Shown here in pieces: positions 6,424 through 7,969 of a stretch of DNA of 7,969 nucleotides. The position numbers and the translations under genes were made by a program. This stretch comes from CAMBDR01 sp046597185 (GTDB lineage: Bacteria; Pseudomonadota; Gammaproteobacteria; Burkholderiales; Burkholderiaceae_D). The stretch is taken from assembly GCA_046597185.1 (NCBI GenBank), contig JBKJLF010000279.1:1-7969 (forward strand). The letters run 5' to 3'. Below the pieces are notes generated by a model. It did not search any database and had not been told where the DNA came from. It worked only from the letters and a program-made list of their open reading frames with translations. The number at the start of each line of letters is the position of its first letter. Position 1 is the stretch's first letter.

Positions 6424-6651
6424 AAAGCCATCTGCAATTCGATGGCCGTTCCATGATGGTACCCGGCACAGCCCTTGCGGTTTCATAAATGCAAACGGCA
6501 ATATGGTATTTGTGGTGATTTCTCAAGTGTGTTGCCATATTTCAATTATTGATTCGCTTGTGTGATTTCCGTAAGTGAATAATATTTTCGAATGCTAAAA
6601 ATTTTATCTTTTTAACCTTAATAGTTAAGAAAAAATGCAAGAAAAGCATGT

Positions 6652-6657
6652 TATGAT
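6652..6657 (+). promoter_or_regulatory. possible -10 box of the toxin-immunity operon
   Basis: TATGAT is one mismatch from the consensus. It is preceded by A-rich sequence but has no good -35 hexamer at the right distance. If used, transcription would start near 6664 and give a leader of roughly 190 nt. The long leader makes this tentative. Confidence 0.2.
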
Positions 6658-6687
6658 TCGAACCATTTTGTAATGTAATGCTCAATC

Positions 6688-6701
6688 GACTGTTTACAGT
6701 C
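6688..6701. promoter_or_regulatory. 14-bp palindrome, candidate operator
   Basis: GACTGT and ACAGTC flank a central TT, giving a perfect inverted repeat about 157 bp before the toxin start and just downstream of the possible -10 box. Toxin-immunity operons are often autoregulated through such sites, but no DNA-binding domain is evident in either protein here. Confidence 0.35.
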
Positions 6702-6768
6702 AACTGAAGTTTTTGAATGGTTTTGGGTTGGGATGTTTGCTGAACAGCATAAACAAAAAAATAGAAGT

Positions 6769-6840
6769 ATGGAAATTTATTTGGCGTTCATGTTTGTTGC
6801 TAATCTCATACTACCTGGATTTAACATTTCTAATCATTAG
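6769..6840 (+). CDS. possible 23-residue hydrophobic small ORF before the toxin gene
   Basis: The frame starts MEIYLAFMFV and ends FNISNH before TAG at 6838-6840. The middle is almost entirely hydrophobic, like a single membrane span. The ribosome binding site is weak (AGAAG one base before ATG). It ends 17 bp before the toxin ATG in another frame, so it could be a leader coupled to toxin translation. It may be a chance frame in AT-rich DNA. Confidence 0.2.
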   Translation: MEIYLAFMFVANLILPGFNISNH

Positions 6841-6857
6841 CTTACTTGGAGAGTTTA

Positions 6858-7361
6858 ATGCCTGATTTAACATTTGACCTATATCGCGCTTGCAAGCGTA
6901 ATCGCCGTGAGCCGACAGCAATACAGCAAAGTACTGATGGAAATGGCGGTGCCAGCACACTGTATCCAGATTATGATGGCTTTCAACGGAAAGACGGTTC
7001 TTTCAGAGCACCGGATGTCACAACCTTTACCGACAGCAATGGGGTCACTTGGATTACGGGCGTGGCAGATATTGACCCAGATGCCAGGCGGCGTTTAATT
7101 AGCTCAGACGAGGGCGTTTCATTAAGCAAGGCCCCTGGCAAGTTTGGCTATGCCATGTGGTATTATTTTTTGCTGCCTGAAGGCACAGCAGTCCCCGTTG
7201 GATTTGATGTTGTTCAAACGGGATCGGATAAAAGCCATTATTCGATACGATGCATAAACAGATTGCGAAAAGATTCATACGAAGGTGCGCTGGACAATAT
7301 GGCCAGAGCTGCAATTGCCAAAGCGGTTGAAGCAAGTCGCAAATATCTCCATTTTGCTTAA
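6858..7361 (+). CDS. Tse2-like ADP-ribosyltransferase-fold toxin
   Basis: A 167-residue protein that I match from memory to Tse2, the type VI effector of Pseudomonas aeruginosa (about 158 residues). Shared elements in order are LYRA near the N-terminus (8-11), LYPDYDGF (35-42), RAPD (50-53), EGVSL (85-89), the LPEGTAVP segment (106-113; IPDGTDIP in Tse2), HYSI with His127 (THYTI in Tse2), and the final LDNMARAAI helix (145-153; LDNFVRNAI in Tse2). Tse2 has an ADP-ribosyltransferase-like fold and stops growth from inside the cytoplasm; the exact reaction here is unknown. There is no signal peptide or membrane segment. I chose the ATG at 6858 because GGAG lies six bases upstream; a TTG at 6846 is less likely. 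The immunity gene follows after 23 bp, the same order as tse2-tsi2. No secretion gene is nearby, so it may act as a toxin-antitoxin pair. Confidence 0.78.
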   Translation: MPDLTFDLYRACKRNRREPTAIQQSTDGNGGASTLYPDYDGFQRKDGSFRAPDVTTFTDSNGVTWITGVADIDPDARRRLISSDEGVSLSKAPGKFGYAMWYYFLLPEGTAVPVGFDVVQTGSDKSHYSIRCINRLRKDSYEGALDNMARAAIAKAVEASRKYLHFA

Positions 7362-7384
7362 TTTTTATATTTCAGGAACTTACC

Positions 7385-7645
7385 ATGCGAAACATAAGCG
7401 AGCGTGATCTGTCGGTTGTTATTCCACTACTGGCTATTAAAATCAGGGAAATGGCTCAACAGCTAAACGTATTGGCGACAAGTAGTGATGAGGCAGATGA
7501 GGATCAATGCACCGAAATTTGCGAACTGCAGGAATGTATCGAACAATATACGGGCATTCTCGATACACTGCGCCAAGAGTACGAAAATGGTTTGGCTGAT
7601 GGCATCAATTTGCCCAGTTTTGAACAATTGACCCGTGTGCCTTGA
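7385..7645 (+). CDS. Tsi2-like immunity protein (antitoxin)
   Basis: An 86-residue acidic, probably all-helical protein encoded 23 bp after the toxin gene, with AGGAA six bases before its ATG. It resembles Tsi2 (about 77 residues), the immunity protein that binds and neutralises Tse2. A first helix VVIPLLAIKIREMAQQL corresponds to VAIQCVAARTRELDAQL, and the C-terminal segment LRQEYENGLADGINLPSFEQL corresponds to LKNAYEQALGQYSGLPPYDRL as I remember it. A looser acidic loop (SSDEADEDQ, about 33-41) is longer than in Tsi2. Weak similarity in so small a protein would be unsafe alone, but the matching toxin immediately upstream and the gene order support the call. It should act in the cytoplasm by direct binding. 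Confidence 0.72.
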   Translation: MRNISERDLSVVIPLLAIKIREMAQQLNVLATSSDEADEDQCTEICELQECIEQYTGILDTLRQEYENGLADGINLPSFEQLTRVP

Positions 7646-7686
7646 GTTGTTTGTTATGTTGTTTATCAGCTTAATCAGCGCGGGTT

Positions 7687-7705
7687 AGCGCAACGCAGCG
7701 CTTTT
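7687..7705 (+). terminator. weak candidate terminator after the toxin-immunity operon
   Basis: AGCGC and GCGCT form a 5-bp stem with a 6-nt loop, followed by a short T-run (7702-7705), 41 bp after the immunity stop codon. The stem and T-run are both short. It lies between the convergent operon and CRISPR array. Confidence 0.35.
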
Positions 7706-7752
7706 GGTAGCCCATGAGGATTTTAAGCCGGGCGAGGCTGATGGGTCATACG

Positions 7753-7789
7753 CCGCCATGGCTCGCCCGCGATCACCCGCGGGCGTAAC
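7753..7789 (-). repeat. degenerate terminal CRISPR repeat
   Basis: From 7762 the sequence matches the repeat with one substitution (ACCC for ACCT), keeping the stem. The nine bases at 7753-7761 do not match, so the handle end is lost. This marks the distal, oldest end of the array. Confidence 0.85.
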
Positions 7790-7969
7790 CAAATCGTAAT
7801 TTGATGGCCCGTTTGTGCGATTGTTTCAATCCTCGCCCGCGATCACCTGCGGGCGTAACAGCCGCAATACGCCGCCCAACCAAAAGCGCATCACGTTTCA
7901 ATCCTCGCCCGCGATCACCTGCGGCGTAACTGGTGGAGAATAGGGGTTCCACGCCGGAACCGCCGTTTC
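7753..7969 (-). CRISPR. trailer end of a CRISPR array continuing past the right edge
   Basis: The repeat is 37 bases; on the minus strand it starts GTTACGCCCGC and ends GAGGATTGAAAC. A 7-bp stem (CGCCCGC/GCGGGCG) encloses an 8-nt loop. Copies lie at 7753-7789 (degenerate), 7823-7859 and 7895-7930 (one G missing from the stem), and a fourth begins at 7965. Spacers are 33, 35 and 34 nt with no obvious similarity to one another. The ATTGAAAC end is the usual crRNA 5' handle, so transcription is on the minus strand with the leader to the right, outside the window. The first copy has lost exactly that end, as expected of a terminal repeat. Repeat length and handle fit a class 1 system (type I or III); no cas gene is visible, so the subtype is open. 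Confidence 0.92.

Larger units (their letters stand above)
6424..6857. other. AT-rich non-coding region before the toxin gene
   Basis: These 434 bases hold no recognisable gene of ordinary size. The base composition is visibly more AT-rich than the genes to the left, which suggests separate ancestry. Contents include a GCCATC/GATGGC inverted repeat next to the solitary repeat (6427-6446), a CTTAA-TAG-TTAAG palindrome (6617-6629), a TATGAT hexamer (6652-6657) with an A-rich stretch upstream, a 14-bp palindrome (6688-6701), and a 23-codon frame (6769-6840). The toxin promoter and any autoregulatory operator should lie here. Confidence 0.6.

Noticed and set aside
6480..6490. GTTTCAT motif as the start of a second left-hand repeat
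   Set aside because: Only six bases match, the rest of the repeat is absent, and the 56-nt distance does not fit the array period.
6352..6857. A guide RNA from the solitary repeat repressing the toxin promoter, as in CRISPR-regulated RNA toxin modules
   Set aside because: I compared the start of the adjacent 35 nt and of the readable spacers with the toxin upstream region by eye and found no seed-length match; only a loose TTTTGG/TTGGG resemblance to one spacer, which is not convincing.
6387..7930. Repeats as integron attC sites with the toxin operon as a cassette
   Set aside because: The ends do not fit the attC core pattern, and the 33-35 nt spacers, the internal stem and the ATTGAAAC handle fit CRISPR far better.

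Overview
The window looks like part of a proteobacterial chromosome, most likely a betaproteobacterium. The reasons are a moderately GC-rich coding background, a DUF2917 protein beside a MocR-type regulator, and an RtcB2-PrfH pair. The lineage call is an inference; there is no rRNA or marker gene to settle it. Five closely packed genes fill the first 6 kb. The last 1.9 kb is different: AT-rich, sparsely coding, and bounded by CRISPR repeats.

Left block (1-4083): a minus-strand unit holds a DUF2917 protein (2136-2459), a large flavin-dependent amino-acid oxidase/monooxygenase (155-2047), and the start of a third, cut-off ORF (1-96). Facing away from it is a MocR/GntR-type PLP-dependent regulator (2620-4083). 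The shared intergenic region carries a threefold 13-bp tandem repeat. The layout suggests an amino-compound-responsive regulator controlling an amino-acid-oxidising enzyme.

Middle block (4124-6386): rtcB2 and prfH lie on the minus strand as a translationally coupled pair with an ATGA start-stop overlap. The family repairs ribosomes cut in the decoding centre: PrfH releases the stalled peptide and RtcB2 religates the rRNA. This RtcB2 carries a run of Ala-Glu-Ser repeats just before its guanylylated histidine. Upstream there is a 21-codon ORF with a strong ribosome binding site and a plausible promoter.

Right block (6387-7969): a single intact CRISPR repeat (6387-6423) stands about 1.3 kb from a CRISPR array that begins with a degenerate repeat at 7753 and runs off the right edge. 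Between them is a two-gene plus-strand operon. I recognise it as a Tse2-like ADP-ribosyltransferase-fold toxin (6858-7361) and its Tsi2-like immunity protein (7385-7645). By repeat orientation the array is read on the minus strand, so it points towards the toxin operon. No cas gene and no type VI secretion gene is visible. A toxin-antitoxin pair held between CRISPR repeats, beside a ribosome-repair operon, is the most interesting part of the window.
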